Shown: one piece after another, positions 27,701-38,186 of the stretch
Numbering within the stretch: position 1 is the stretch's first letter
Layout: every line of letters begins with the position of its first letter
From: Diprion similis
Taxonomy: Eukaryota; Arthropoda; Insecta; Hymenoptera; Diprionidae
Length of the DNA: 64,000 bases
Direction: 5' to 3'
NCBI RefSeq assembly: GCF_021155765.1
Contig: NC_060114.1
Span: 16,997,501 to 17,061,500 of the forward strand
Notes under the pieces: model-generated
What the model was told of the DNA's origin: nothing
Databases searched by the model: none
The model's input: only the letters and a program-made list of their open reading frames with translations
Translations under genes and position numbers: made by a program

Positions 27701-30700
27701 ATTTAGACCACAGTTCGCCGCGATATGTGTAACTTTTTGTTTGAAAATTTTGACAATTGTCGGTGTCAATTGTGCACAATTCAGAACAGTGACAAGTTTT
27801 GAGGTTAGGGACAGTTGGCCACCCTGGTAAACAGTTGCTCTCGGATTACAGCGCGTGCGCATTAAATTTTAGCAAAAGACGGACAATGCAATCGTGACGA
27901 TATTCACTCTGCATATCGATGCTTTCATTTCAAATCGTTCGAAAATTGTTAAAAATCTACTAACTACGATGCGGTTTATTTTGTTCAAAAGATTATTTTC
28001 TACAAAGTCACCGAAACAGATTTTACTTTATTTTTTTTTTTCATTCAGTGAATAATAAATATCGGTACATTGTTGTAAAATGAAATATTAAACGATGCCA
28101 ATTTGATAAAACAAAAGAAAGGAAAGTATATTCGTCGTCAAAATTAACCGTCGTAGAGTGAATTCGAACAAATCTATCATAGATTTTCACCAAATTTTGA
28201 AGCGATTTGAAACGAATCGTCGATATCCGAGACTTTCTGTACAATTCCATTATTTTTCACGAGATCTCCGTACACAGTATCTGGAAATAAAAGATTTTCT
28301 GAACAACGACGCGTCGTTCTCACATCCTGCAAAAAAACCTTCCGTATATATATATATATATACCTGCAAAGGCAGAATTTCAGGTACCGGAATTTCATTC
28401 CATTCATCAGTCAAGTACAAAGTGGGTACGATAAAGTACGATATTATACACCAGAGCGGTAAATTCCCGAAGGTCAGGTGCAGCAGGGAGCGCAGTGTAA
28501 AAAGGATATATATACATATTCCTAACAAGTGCGTGATAGATATAATAGAGTAGGTAAACCGGACTAATGCAGGTTAATGGTCGGTGGACGGCATGCAGCT
28601 TCGCGTGTGTAGAACGATGGAAAGAGTGATTTTTCGAAAAGCGAAACGACGCTGCCTTTCACGCGGACATTGATTTGTGTGGGTCAGGTAGAAAATACAC
28701 CTGAGATATCCTGGCTAGAAGAAGGACGAATTCGCCTCCTCCCTTGCCTCCCCCCTCCTCCCGGGCTTCTTCGCCGTTCGCCGCAGGAGTGAAGAAAGAA
28801 ACCGAAATCTCGAACACGACCCTCACGAAGTTTTTCCTCTCCTCTCCTCTCCTCTCCTCTCCTTATAATTCCCTTTTCTACGAGCGTCTAATTTTAGTTA
28901 TCCAAAGAGAGAGGCACAGAGAGAGACCTGTCCTGCAGTCCTTTCGTCCTTTCGTCCGGTCCCGAGCCCTCGAGGGACAAACTTCCTGTGTCCCTTCGAC
29001 CAACACAAACGACAGGGGCGTACACACAGACGTACCGTTGAAGCGGTTTAGAGAGATCAAGTAGTATTTTCCCTTGCCTTTGCTTTTATCTCTATGTATG
29101 TATAAGTATTCGTATGTCCAAACTTGTATATTATATACCTAGGCATGTGCCTTACTGCACCTCTGCTTATATACCCATAGTATATAGGTATGTACGCTGT
29201 GTTATACATATACTTGTTATACTCTGAAGTGAACGCTTCAACCGCCCGCCTCTGTAAACGTTTTTACGAATGGGTATAATAAGGGGACAAAGATTTTCGG
29301 AATTCCATTCAGATTTTCAAATCTTTCTTGCCCCACTTCCGTTCACTTTTCTGTCCTTCCCTTTCCCTTCCACGTATACGCATCCAATGTATACCTATAT
29401 ATATATACATATACTGGTTCGTCAGCTCATTCAATTCTCTTCTTCTCTTTATACACAATTCCTATCTGTGCACGGTTGAAATTTGTAACGTTAAAAGTCG
29501 TTATTCCGCAGTTTTCGGATGATATGAAATCCAGTGAGCCGTATAAATAATGCAAACCGTATCTTAGATTAAAAAAAAAAACCCTTAACCTTCACCTTCG
29601 AAGTTGTTGTCAAGTCACATTATTAGTGAATTTTTCGGAAAAATTGAACTCGAATTTACCGCTGAATCAATTATTATTCCTCGGACAAACGCGGCATAAT
29701 AACAAGGTTGAGGTTAGGTTAAGGAACTAATTGTAAGAATTGGAAATGTGAGTGTGTTTTGTCATCCTACGGTTCACTGAATTGATTCAGACAATTCCAA
29801 AATGGCGAAATAACGGTTTTTCCTCAGAATGAATCTTTAGGATAACGATTCAAACTCCAATATGATGTATAACATCCAAGTGCAGTTTGGAAAAATATGA
29901 GAAGCGAGAAAAGCGAGAGGAATGGAATTATTTCACGGATTGACGATTTTATCTACCTTGTGCTATATTACACTTATGTAAAAATATGTTTGATCAATGC
30001 TGCGGGAACACAACGAGACGGGAAACAGAGAGAGGGATGTTTCTTAATCGACGAGCCCCCAAATGCGCCGCTCTGGGTTCCCCACGTTTCCGAAAATACT
30101 TCAGAATTTAACGACTTTCGGAAATGGAAGTTCAGTCGCGGTAGTTTATACGTATAGTGAGAGACGGACTCCGAATAGACGTTTACAGGTGACTCGAATT
30201 TTGAACGTGAATAATAATAGAGTCTGGATATCGGACTTCTACAAACGACATTATATAGGCATATATATATAATATTAAAAGTCAGTATTTTTCTAAGAAT
30301 AGTTTTTCGTTGCCATACTATGGAAAAAATAAATGACATTTTCTTGGTTCCGAGGGAAAAATGAAAATGAACTTTGTAGCCGTATACATAACCAGAAAAT
30401 ACGATCTAGTGTTACTATTATTTTTAATTATGGTCACTCGTTCTGTATTTTCTTGTAACTGTTTCGATAATGTAATATTGATGCTGCGATAAATTGTCGT
30501 TAAGGCGTTATTTAATTAAAAAAAAAACAAAAAAACAATAAAATGTAGTCAATATCAAAACCGAATAGATTCAATGTTGCAGTAACCAGAAATAAATATG
30601 GTATCGACAACTACAATAATCGTAGTAAATAGTTACTTTGAAAACATTTTCCTGTAATTCGAAAAATATTTAAACCGTTATTGTAGCAACATTCATTTCG

Positions 30701-31363
30701 ATAGAATTTTTCTACTAACAATAGTAATGAAATTTTTCTCAACAATCTGTACAATCTTACGTGTTCAGTATTCGTCACACAAAAATCGTGCGTATGCAAT
30801 CGCATATCCGTATGGCTTACGGTGTATTGTTGCAAATTTGTTAAAATATGAGTGAAACAAATGAAGCGAGGTGACGTCATCGGTGTCAAAAATGACGTTT
30901 CCCTTTCACAATCAACGACATGAATGTACAAAAAGCAGAATTTCGAATTAATTCTTCTTACATCGCTAAATACTGTACAGAAATTTTTTTTCCCTAGTCA
31001 AGTTCAACGTGAAGAAAAATGCGTGTCTGGCGGTTCTTGCTCGCTGTTTTTGTTTTTTTTTTCTCGAGTTTCTTGATTTCATATGGAATGAATTTCTGCG
31101 CATGTTCCATTCGATCATCTAGCATTGTATTATCGCGCGATATCTATCGTCTCGAAAGCGAACAATTTGTCATGCACAAAAATCCTGAGTAATGGTTTTA
31201 CGCTAGGGGCTTATAGGGTGAGAACTAGACATTGATAGATGGAATATATTATTATACCTAGGCATATCAGAGGTAAGATGTGTGTAACGTCTTCATACTC
31301 ACATTGACCGCACGCTGCGACGGCGTGGAGAAAATACACAATGAGCAAAGTTCTGGTCCCCAT
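1352..31363 (-). CDS. Secreted or surface-anchored Cys-rich insect protein, DUF7042/7043/7044/7045 type (13 coding exons, 617 aa)
   Basis: I joined 13 coding exons on the minus strand: 31303-31363, 11359-11611, 9248-9402, 4063-4257, 3337-3446, 3039-3205, 2811-2966, 2595-2662, 2434-2514, 2136-2297, 1858-2055, 1592-1696 and 1352-1494. All junctions are GT-AG and the phases agree, giving 617 residues. Residues 1-20 form a signal peptide beginning MGTRTLLIVYFLHAVAA. The body is a series of Cys-rich modules: about 22-156 with paired cysteines (DECIRC), 157-314 with YCPIEGRYHFTY, and 315-535 with repeated G-x-W-E and C-x-x motifs. A Pro/Thr-rich linker (536-590) precedes a hydrophobic tail with MFLVSILGLIYL, which suggests a GPI anchor or short membrane segment. 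The layout resembles insect proteins annotated with DUF7042-DUF7045; that is recalled, not searched. The molecular function is unknown. The start ATG was chosen because it gives the signal peptide directly. Confidence 0.85.
5615..5900. mobile_element. Inverted-repeat element (MITE-like), 286 bp with arms of about 120 bp
   Basis: The left end reads TAGCTCTGTATACCGTGAAT. The right end, reverse-complemented, reads TAGCTCTTGGGCCGTATACC followed by GTGAATCCATGGTGAAC. Similarity continues deep into the element: TTTTACACGACTCAA on the left matches TTTTACACGAGTCAA on the right, and both arms reach CTGCCAACCTA or CTACTGCCAACCTA. The two halves are therefore nearly a full hairpin. There is no room for a transposase, so it would be non-autonomous. 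The superfamily and the target duplication are not clear. Confidence 0.8.
6497..6692 (+). other. Candidate first coding exon of an unrecognised plus-strand gene (weak)
   Basis: An ATG-ATG start in ACC context, right after an in-frame TAG, opens a frame of about 65 codons. It is Lys/Arg-rich at first and then reads PSIADRVDDFDLNSIVGYK. It reaches AAG|GTATGT, a good splice donor, at about 6691-6698. It lies in intron 3 of the opposite-strand gene. I found no matching downstream exon and no family, so it may be chance. Confidence 0.2.
8759..8790. repeat. (GA)n microsatellite
   Basis: A GA-rich run, imperfect towards its right end, inside intron 3 of the DUF7042-7045-type gene. Confidence 0.8.
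9049..9074. repeat. Poly(T) tract
   Basis: A nearly uninterrupted run of T, broken once by GC, lying just downstream (in gene sense) of coding exon 3 of the minus-strand gene. Confidence 0.8.
9858..9903. repeat. (ACG)n trinucleotide microsatellite
   Basis: About twelve ACG units followed by GAGGAGGA. It lies in intron 2 of the minus-strand gene. In one minus frame it reads as poly-Ser, which I do not take as protein. Confidence 0.85.
10724..10803. repeat. (GGT)n trinucleotide microsatellite
   Basis: About 80 bases of TGG units with a few GAT interruptions. It lies in intron 2 of the minus-strand gene and reads as poly-Pro in one minus frame. Confidence 0.9.
12275..12475. repeat. TCGATTAATCGA-rich repeat cluster
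   Basis: The sequence TCGATTAATCGA and close variants occur repeatedly, and the cluster ends in TCGATTAATCGCACAGCAC. The unit is itself palindromic. This looks like the sub-terminal repeats of a hAT-like non-autonomous element or a related interspersed repeat. The left boundary is not sharp. Confidence 0.55.
18166..18481. mobile_element. MITE family A, copy 1 (TA-flanked, 'CAGAGTGAAT' ends)
   Basis: The left end CAGAGTGAATCGGTAACGAC matches the reverse complement of the right end, CATGGTGAATTTGTAACGAC. The arms continue through GTCTGCTATAAATTAATGCG (left) and GTTTGCTAAAATTTAATGCG (right), about 75 bp in all. TA lies directly outside both ends, which suggests a TA target duplication and a Tc1/mariner-type origin. 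It is 316 bp with no transposase. A second copy is at 27616-27911. Confidence 0.85.
18786..19053. mobile_element. Inverted-repeat element of about 268 bp
   Basis: The left arm AGGATGCTACATAGTCAAAT, followed by GTCACTT, is matched by the right arm read in reverse, AGGATGCTACAGTCAGACTT and later AAAATGTCACTT. The right arm carries a short insertion relative to the left. There is no coding capacity. It is probably a non-autonomous transposon; the exact ends are approximate. Confidence 0.6.
19745..19770. repeat. (ATT)n microsatellite
   Basis: About eight ATT units followed by poly(T), in intron 1 of the DUF7042-7045-type gene. Confidence 0.85.
21682..21705. repeat. Interstitial CCTAA (insect telomere-type) repeat
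   Basis: Nearly five tandem CCTAA units. The reverse complement is TTAGG, the usual insect telomere motif. The block faces an opposite-strand block at 22461-22481. Such short tracts are common inside hymenopteran genomes, so it need not be telomere-derived. Confidence 0.85.
21812..22074. mobile_element. Inverted-repeat element with CGCCATCTTGAATTTA arms
   Basis: The left arm from about 21814 runs to CGCCATCTTGAATTTA (21868-21883). The right arm is its inverted counterpart TAAATTCAAGATGGCG (22003-22018). Outside this perfect core the arms stay alignable for about 50 more bases, for example GCAGAACTTCGACC against TCAGAATTTTGACC. It is about 263 bp, with no protein. The same CGCCATCTTGAAT module is found in the tandem repeat at 26165-26400. 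Confidence 0.65.
22461..22481. repeat. Interstitial GGTTA (TTAGG-type) repeat
   Basis: About four units of GGTTA with one variant, GGTTG. It is in inverted orientation relative to the CCTAA block at 21682-21705, about 760 bp away. Confidence 0.8.
24669..24710. repeat. (AT)n microsatellite
   Basis: About 42 bases of perfect AT dinucleotide repeat in intron 1 of the DUF7042-7045-type gene. Confidence 0.9.
26165..26400. repeat. Tandem repeat, unit about 121 bp, with GATCCGCCATCTTGAAT
   Basis: Two adjacent units share ACCCC or CCCCGGAAACC, 'CTGCACA', a poly(T) step, a block like GATAAGATTTGACATTTTTG and the ending GATCCGCCATCTTGAAT at 26261 and 26382. The start-to-start distance is 121 bp. The left border is approximate, and the first unit is the more diverged. 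Confidence 0.7.
26790..26805 (+). promoter_or_regulatory. TATA-box-like motif (weak)
   Basis: GTATAAATAGCG is followed by GC-richer DNA with several CpG sites (26800-27080). This would suit a plus-strand core promoter inside the giant intron, but no coding exon is recognisable downstream. Chance is possible in AT-rich DNA. Confidence 0.2.
27616..27911. mobile_element. MITE family A, copy 2
   Basis: The ends are CAGAGGGAATTCCTAACGAC and, reverse-complemented, CAGAGTGAATATCGTCACGA. Inner arms such as GTCTGCTAAAATTTAACGCG pair with the right end (CTTTTGCTAAAATTTAATGC in reverse). It shares the arms and the internal TCGGTGT and GGCCACCCTGG blocks with copy 1 at 18166-18481. TA precedes the left end but not clearly the right. 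Confidence 0.8.
28834..28863. repeat. (CTCTC)n pentanucleotide repeat
   Basis: About five CTCTC-type units in a locally GC-richer stretch (28735-29045) of intron 1. Confidence 0.8.
29707..29865. mobile_element. MITE family B, degenerate copy
   Basis: It shares AGTGTGTTTTGT, 'CAATTCCAAAATGGCGAAAT' and AACGGTTTTTCC with the copies at 47453-47618 and 58267-58464. The ends are eroded: GGTTGAGGTTAGG stands where the others have GTTGAAGTTAGTAACG. It is about 160 bp with no coding capacity. Confidence 0.65.
31303..31363 (-). CDS. Signal-peptide exon (first coding exon) of the DUF7042-7045-type gene
   Basis: This 61-base exon starts with a clear ATG and encodes 20 residues plus one base. It ends at the strong donor T|GTGAGT. 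The split codon T+GT (Cys) joins exactly to the acceptor TTTTTAG at 11612-11613. The intron between is about 19.7 kb, by far the longest in the window. The 5' UTR and transcription start lie to the right of 31363 and may include further exons. Confidence 0.8.
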
Positions 31364-31537
31364 GATGATGAGAGAAATTTTTCTTCTCTCTTCTCCGAAG
31401 CACGAAATATTCACTCAATTGTCTCTTGCGGTCAGACGAACACGGTGCGTTGACACTTTTCTTCCAGAGAAGAATTAAAGTAAGAGAAATAAAAGATAAG
31501 AACGAAACGACAAGCGCACTCGCCGCTAATTGGTTGT

Positions 31538-31578
31538 TATTTATTTATTTATTTATTTATTTGTTTGTTTATTTATCG
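31538..31578. repeat. (TTTA)n microsatellite
   Basis: ATTT units followed by two GTTT variants, upstream of the signal-peptide exon. Confidence 0.85.
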
Positions 31579-32814
31579 TTATTTGTATGGTGTTATTTTT
31601 ATTCTTTTGTTGTCCTTTGTTTTCAATTCTCTGCACCGCAGTTGTCTCGTTTATATGGTTGTTATCATCGGTGGATCGTTACTGCAATCACGAATAACGA
31701 ATCGATCTGTAATTATGAAGTGAATCAGACGTGTTAGCTGAGCGAAGAGGAGAGAAGAAACGACAATGTATTTGATTACAATCAGGATTTGAAAATGCGA
31801 CAGAACAAGAAGTGTTCTTTTCATTCTCGTCCCATTTTCGAGCATTGGCAAAACTGCTGTTTAGAGAGTTTTTTGCATACAGCGGAAAAACTGCAACAAA
31901 AACGCGAATCGGCGAGTCTATAAATTCCAAATCGTCTCGAGGTTGGGGAAAAAGGATTTCAAAAAAGAAAGAAAACGAAAAGAAAGTTGAATGGAGAATA
32001 ATCCGTACGCACTGTGAACCAGAAAAGAAGGGGGCAAAAAAAAACGAGTAACAGGAAGTATTAAAAGATCAGTCCGAATGGTAGAAGAGCGTAAACAAAC
32101 GACGGTCACGAGGCTCAAACATCTTAGTTTTGTTTCTTCTCGAAATCGCGTGTATATAAAAGGTACATAGCAAAAGTCAAGACGAATTCGGGTAGCTGCG
32201 GATATTTGCAATAGACAACACGACAGATATTTTCAAAAGAACGTAGCCTCCCTTAGACGAGTAACAATCGTATCGTCAATTTGAGTTAACAAAATATAAC
32301 AACCATCGTATAAAAAAGAATAGAAGAATAAAAATACGTTTGACGTTAATAATAATATTTACCACGTGCGTATATGGGTATTATAATGTGCTTCTCAATT
32401 TGTTGCAGATTCATGAATTACGTACACAGACGTTGAACGAATATATTATTATTAAGTATATAACAATAATTCATCGATATTCACACAATGTGCGAAGAAC
32501 AGATTAATCACAAAAATTATTCAACGTAAATTTCATGAATATATGTCAGACGCAAAAAAGGCAAAAAAAGGATCGAATTTGGAATAGCGTTTAAGATAAT
32601 CCAAGAGTGAAATTTAAAAAAAAGAAAAAAAAAAAAAAAAAGGACGAGTCAAAAACCGCGAGTTAAAAAATGATCCTTGTCAAAAACACACAGCACACAC
32701 GTGTGACTGTCGACAATAATTACGATAAGAACGAACCGTCGACAGCGATGAGATACAGGGGCTGTTGAAAATTTGTGCAGGTAGGTATTTAGGATAGGGT
32801 AGAGAAAAAAAATT

Positions 32815-33090
32815 ATCGAACGCCGTGAAACCCGTCGCGCGACCAACACACGTCCGTCCGCTGCAACAGCCGGAGACCGAATACGAAATACCTATCGCTT
32901 GATGCCTCCTCTGCCGCTTCGCTCGGCTCCTCGTCACGCTCTCCCCGGCGCGAAGCGACGCAGGACGCTGCTGCTGCCTGTTGCCGGCATGCCATGCTGC
33001 TCACGGCTCAAGCACCGATGCGTCTGGTGGACCCGTGCCTCCCCCCCCCCCCCCTCCCACGCCGCCAGCCTCACCATCTTGCGCACCTTC
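32815..33090. promoter_or_regulatory. GC- and CpG-rich island, candidate promoter
   Basis: This patch has many CpG sites and a C run at about 33040-33053, unlike its AT-rich surroundings. It lies 1.5 kb upstream of the first coding exon of the minus-strand DUF7042-7045-type gene and could be its promoter or a 5' leader exon. Short open frames on both strands reflect base composition. Confidence 0.35.
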
Positions 33091-33575
33091 CGCGATACTT
33101 CGCAAAACGATATTTCCCTTGACTAATTGCTGGATCATTCGTTGCGTCGTCCCTCCTCGCTCTCTGGTCGATAATGATGCACGCGAAAGTAATTATCATT
33201 GTTTTTCTATCATCATTTTTCTTGTTATCAGCTTTCATCTGAACGTGCCTCCGCCCCCTCACCAGGTTGAGCGAATCTCCGAAAGTCTGATTCACCGTAC
33301 ACACGCAACGAAGTTTGCGGAACCTCTGATTTTCAAAGGAAAGGATTTAGTATATTATGCACCTAGGGAGGGAAAGTAGGCTATTTCAAACTGCGTGCAA
33401 GATTGACACCACAGCCGAAGGTGAGGGTAGCAAGAACGCAGTTTGGGATAGTCTCATTTACTCCTGTGTGATGTATACTATTTTTCACCACTCCCTGCAT
33501 CGGAAGGTACTATTTCCCGTTTATGCGAGGGACTGAAAGTTTTACTTTACGGCAGGTGTGGTGAAACGGTATATT

Positions 33576-34028
33576 GTGTAACAAGGGGGCAAAATCGGTC
33601 TTTTCGGACCGAACGTAAGTTTGCGTTAAAAAAATTTGCGTTATTTAAAATCTTTTTTTAGCACTCGAGCCTTAAAATCTTTCATGAGTGTTTTCTGTAC
33701 GCAAAGCACCCGTTTCTGTGACGGTCGAGTGAGTCTGCGAATGCGCATGCACGGAGTACAGAAAATACTACTTTTAAGTCCTAGGGGTTAGACATGGTCT
33801 TTTCTATACCGCGCGCATGCGCTGACGCGGAGAAATCTGACGTTACGCGATCCTAACCTTAATTTCGTGCTTCATGAAAGAACGCGTAACATACTCTTGT
33901 TAAATAAAGAATCGTGACAACGGTATTTTCGACTCGCGTATTTGCAATATTTGTCTTCGGCTCACCTACGATTCATATTGCAAACTTACGCTCGGCTCGA
34001 AAAGACCGAGTTTGCCTCCTTGTTACAC
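33576..34028. mobile_element. Inverted-repeat element of 453 bp, 'GTGTAACAAGG' ends
   Basis: The left end is GTGTAACAAGGGGGCAAAAT, and the reverse complement of the right end is GTGTAACAAGGAGGCAAACT. The arms continue through CGGTCTTTTCGGACCGAACG and CGGTCTTTTCGAGCCGAGCG to GTAAGTTTGC, about 50 bp. TATAT lies just outside on both sides and could be the target duplication. There is no transposase. Confidence 0.8.
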
Positions 34029-34379
34029 TATATAGTATTTTACGATTACGGAAGATTGAAATTTAAGTACGAATGTTATGTTCTTCGATCTTGCTTCTTA
34101 TCAAAGATAAGTTTGTATAGTTATATTTCGATACTTATTTTCGTATAGTTTTTTTTTATTTTATTTTGATTGTTGCTTAAGAAAAATTCCAAATACAGGT
34201 AAAACGATAGTTTGAACAGAAAATTGTGGCTAATTAAATATATATATATATAAGCTGTGTAACGTGGGCGGTTAAAATACGTGTGCGTGTACGCACAGGT
34301 TCCGTTATAAATCAATCGCAACGAAAGCGAACACTTCCGACTGACCGAATAGGGTTCTATATACCTTGGATACATGCGG

Positions 34380-34620
34380 TAAGTACCGTAGCCAAGCCCC
34401 GTCGCGGGGGGTCAGCGATCGGGTCATGGGGCGCCAGGTCAACTTCTCTTCGTCTGGCGGCGGCGGCAGCGGCGGCTCGTAAGCTTGACGATGAATGAAT
34501 CCCTGCACATCAATGGAGCGAGGCGGCGCCTGCGCAGAAGCCGGAAATGCCGGCTTCGGATTCGCTCGCTTTCCGGTATCTCCGCTTGCAGCATAGCAGG
34601 CGTTTTACTTTGACCCGGCG
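34380..34620 (-). promoter_or_regulatory. CpG-rich island with a long minus-strand open frame
   Basis: About 240 bases rich in CpG. On the minus strand one frame is open from a TAA near 34613 to about 34305, with a Pro-rich centre (EPPLPPPPDEEKLTWRP) and a donor-like AAG|GTATAT near 34362. There is no ATG at its start. It may be a promoter with a leader exon of the minus-strand gene at 31363, or a lone coding exon. I cannot assign it. Confidence 0.3.
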
Positions 34621-37600
34621 GCATAAATGTGCCTTATCAAATCAATATACCGATGACTGCAGTCAAGCTTATAATGTATAATCGAGATCATTTCGGGATT
34701 CATTTAAAGTGACTGCAAGAATTTTTTCAATCATAAAATCATAAGCAAAATAAATTTTTAACAAAGTATGCGCCTGAAGATCGGCAACCAAGAAATAAAT
34801 TACGGTTAGACCGGTTTGGTTGCCTATCTACTGGTGTACGGTGTCATTTGATTAAGCGTCAAAAACAACATACAAGTTTTTAGTTATAATATTACAGTCT
34901 TAGGTCATGGAAAATCTACACAAAAGGAACAAAAACTAAATAACACATAATAAATGGATTTTTATTGTTCTTGTTTCAAGTATAAGTATAATATTGTGAT
35001 TTGAATAAGTAATAATCCAAGAGCCCAGCTATGACGACGAATAAGCTGTTACTATAGACGTAAGATTGTGTACCTTTTTAGTTGTCAACATTTTGGCGCA
35101 ATTAATAATGCAATAAAAAAATTCTGTGTTATAACCAGGAATCAATCGCATGTAAATTAATTGTTTGCAATGAAATTAATTACATCGTCTGTTGTGATAT
35201 TTTTTCCATTCTACATAATAATATGTAATGATTAATATATATTTCTATAGTATTAGACAAGTGATGATCACAACGATTAATACATTATTATAGTAATCGA
35301 TAACAAATAAGTTTACATCAGACTATTATTCATATCAATTTTTTTCTAATCGTATTATTATGTGTACCTCGAAGTTGTCTTAAAATATTTACAGATATAT
35401 ATATATTTATTACAAATTCGAGGTATGGCTTTTTTTGATAATCTATCTCAGGTCTTCATCCCCAAAAACTAATACGAATCCTGTAAGTACATACGAGTCT
35501 TATTTTGAGGGGTAGAACCGTTGGTGTAGAATATTCCCTCAAGTAGTACTCAAAACTTCTGCCATGCAGCAGGTTATTCAAAGTTCGGATTGCTAAAAAT
35601 AATATCGAACGAGGTCAAGCAGAAAAAGAAAATGAAGCAAAGAAGAAGTGAGGGCTACGAGAATGAAAATAATATCATTCAAAAGGATGATGTTAGATTT
35701 TACTAGTAAGTGTTTATTTATATTCTTAACAACTTAAAATATAATAATGTAGTCACCTAAGTTATTAAATTAAGTATTTTGGCCAAAGTTGAAATAGAGA
35801 TGGAAAGCCATGTATTTGGCTATGAGTTTCTAGATTTTTTCTTCGTTCTCCCAAATGCAACAAGCGGAATGCCGTGTAGGAACGCGAGGCCGTAAAAAAT
35901 GGCAAACTACCACGAAAAAATAAAGAATCTTCAATTTGTGACCCGTTATTTCCAGTTCATCAAAAGTGCACGTATTTCATGGACGTAAGTCTGAAAATAT
36001 TATTCAGACGTGAATTGGATTATCGATAACGCATCTTCAGCAAAATATTAATCATTGTGTACTATTGTTATTAATAATTTCTTTATCACCTATCCTATTT
36101 CCTTATTTAGATTTTACTACTATTCTATTTTCAACCACGCAACCAGTAACAGGATATAACATTATGTATGAACGATCGTATTTTACGACAAATAGAGATA
36201 TATGCCTATATTTTCAACAAACAATTTATAATCATTATCATTACGATTATTACCTAAATTGACGTGTGAGCATATCCGACTATAATAATGTATGTATATG
36301 TAATGTATACGTACTTATTTATGTATATAATTAAATGCGCTAGATAGCTTAGTCGTAGTTAGCCTCAGTCATAAGAATGATTAAAAAATATACATATAAT
36401 ATACCTAGATAGTATATTTTAAGCACTGCCTTCATGCGACTCGATTCATCGGTAGCTCTTCAACTTCTAAACGGATTCACTCAGCAGAGTGTAGGCTTTT
36501 TATACCTATAGATATACAGGTTGAGGTACCCTACGGAATCGTCTTTCGGATTTTTTCCGAAAGGTTTTTATTTATTTTTTTTATTAATGAACACGATTTA
36601 ACTTTATGAAATTGAAATGAAACAGTCACTGTTATTTATAAAGATTAAAAAGCAGTTTCAGTTTTTTCGTTTTTTCCTTTGTACCTTGCACTCTCAGGCT
36701 GAAAAAATTCAGTTTAGGCACTTCTATAACTCGCATTCGTAACGATTTCACAATGTATCTTCAATTATAATTTATTTTTCTAATATCAGCACCGTTTTTC
36801 TTTGCTTCATTTAGTTTGCTCTTTGCTTATCCTTGTCTCTACTTCCGTCCTTAGCAAAGGTTTGTAATGAATGATATATCCTTCCCTTTACAATACTTTT
36901 CAATTAAAAATATTACTTATTAGGCTCTCATTATTTCTTATTGCAGAAAAACTATCTCTCAGTATATATGTGTATGTTTATATTTGTCTGATTCCCTATT
37001 CTGTGGAATAAGAATCTTAACTGTATAGATGAATACGTAAAATATAATATTAAAGTATAAGGCGGTTTTTTATTGCAAATGGTTGTTCTCATTGACGTTC
37101 TAAATGAATGCTCAAGTAGTATATTATGCTAATTGTTATACGTTCGGCTCGTCGTTTCGTAATTAAAGAGAATATTAATCAAGTCTTAAAAATTTCCTTG
37201 AGAAATCTCGGTACCTTAAAGATATTTCCCTTTTTTAAGAAGAGTCTCAAATTCATTGTTAATGTAAAAACAGAGTAGCGCTTAAAATCGTTTATCACTT
37301 TATTTTAAACGTCGAATAAAATTGAAATGTATGTAATTGAAGTAAAACCCCCGAAGTTGTACACTTCTCAAAAAAGAAAGTTTAAATTCGTGAAAACAAT
37401 GCAATCATTCGCACAAAATCGATGATTAGTTTCGTTTGTAATTAGCCTGATGCGTCAAAACTCTGAACACTGCTCGCTCTGTCAAAGACAGAGAAATATC
37501 GGGAACGCCTTAAACTTCGATTTGACTAATATATTTTCATTCATCTATTACTGTAACAATTACTCACACCTAAAAAATAATTCCTACGATCAAGACTTCA

Positions 37601-38186
37601 AAACGGAACTTCTCTTTTGGTCGCACGTATATCAAAGTTCCAAATTCTCATGACAATACCTCTTTTGCTAGCTTATCAAAACTTACAAATCAAAAAAATA
37701 AAAAGAAACTCTGAATTTACGGGACGGTATTTCGATTCTTCTCGATAGTAATGATAAATGATATCAGAGATTTTTCTCTAGTTTAGTAAGAATTGTTTTA
37801 CACCAGATTCCACGTCATGTGAATTCTAGTTTTCCGTTCCATTTACCCGCTAATCTTCTCTCGACGATTAGACAGCGGATCAAAGTAGATTTCGAGGTCT
37901 GGACTAGTCATAGAATGTTAGAAATTTCGCTTACAATTAAATTCCTGAAAGATTTCTCTCGCGACAAGTCAAACCGCAGAAATCGGTCCGTCTCTTCCAT
38001 GATCCATTCGCGATCAAAGAGAGTGGAAGAAAATATTTAGCATTCGCCGATAGTCTGCCCGTATCTCGTTATCGTCTCAATAGACATAAACACGCAGTTA
38101 AATATTTAAAAATATGTATATGCATGTACAAAAATTTCATTTTCAAATTCCATTGTGTATTAACCCTCTCTTAGTCTCCTTGATCC

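Larger units (their letters stand above)
11612..31302. other. Intron 1 of the DUF7042-7045-type gene (19.7 kb), repeat-rich
   Basis: This giant intron separates the signal-peptide exon from exon 2. It holds most of the inverted-repeat elements of the left half (18166-18481, 18786-19053, 21812-22074, 27616-27911, 29707-29865), CCTAA blocks, tandem repeats and microsatellites. No coding exon could be supported on either strand. Numerous short open frames have no family resemblance. Regulatory elements or non-coding RNAs could be present but cannot be shown from sequence alone. Confidence 0.65.
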
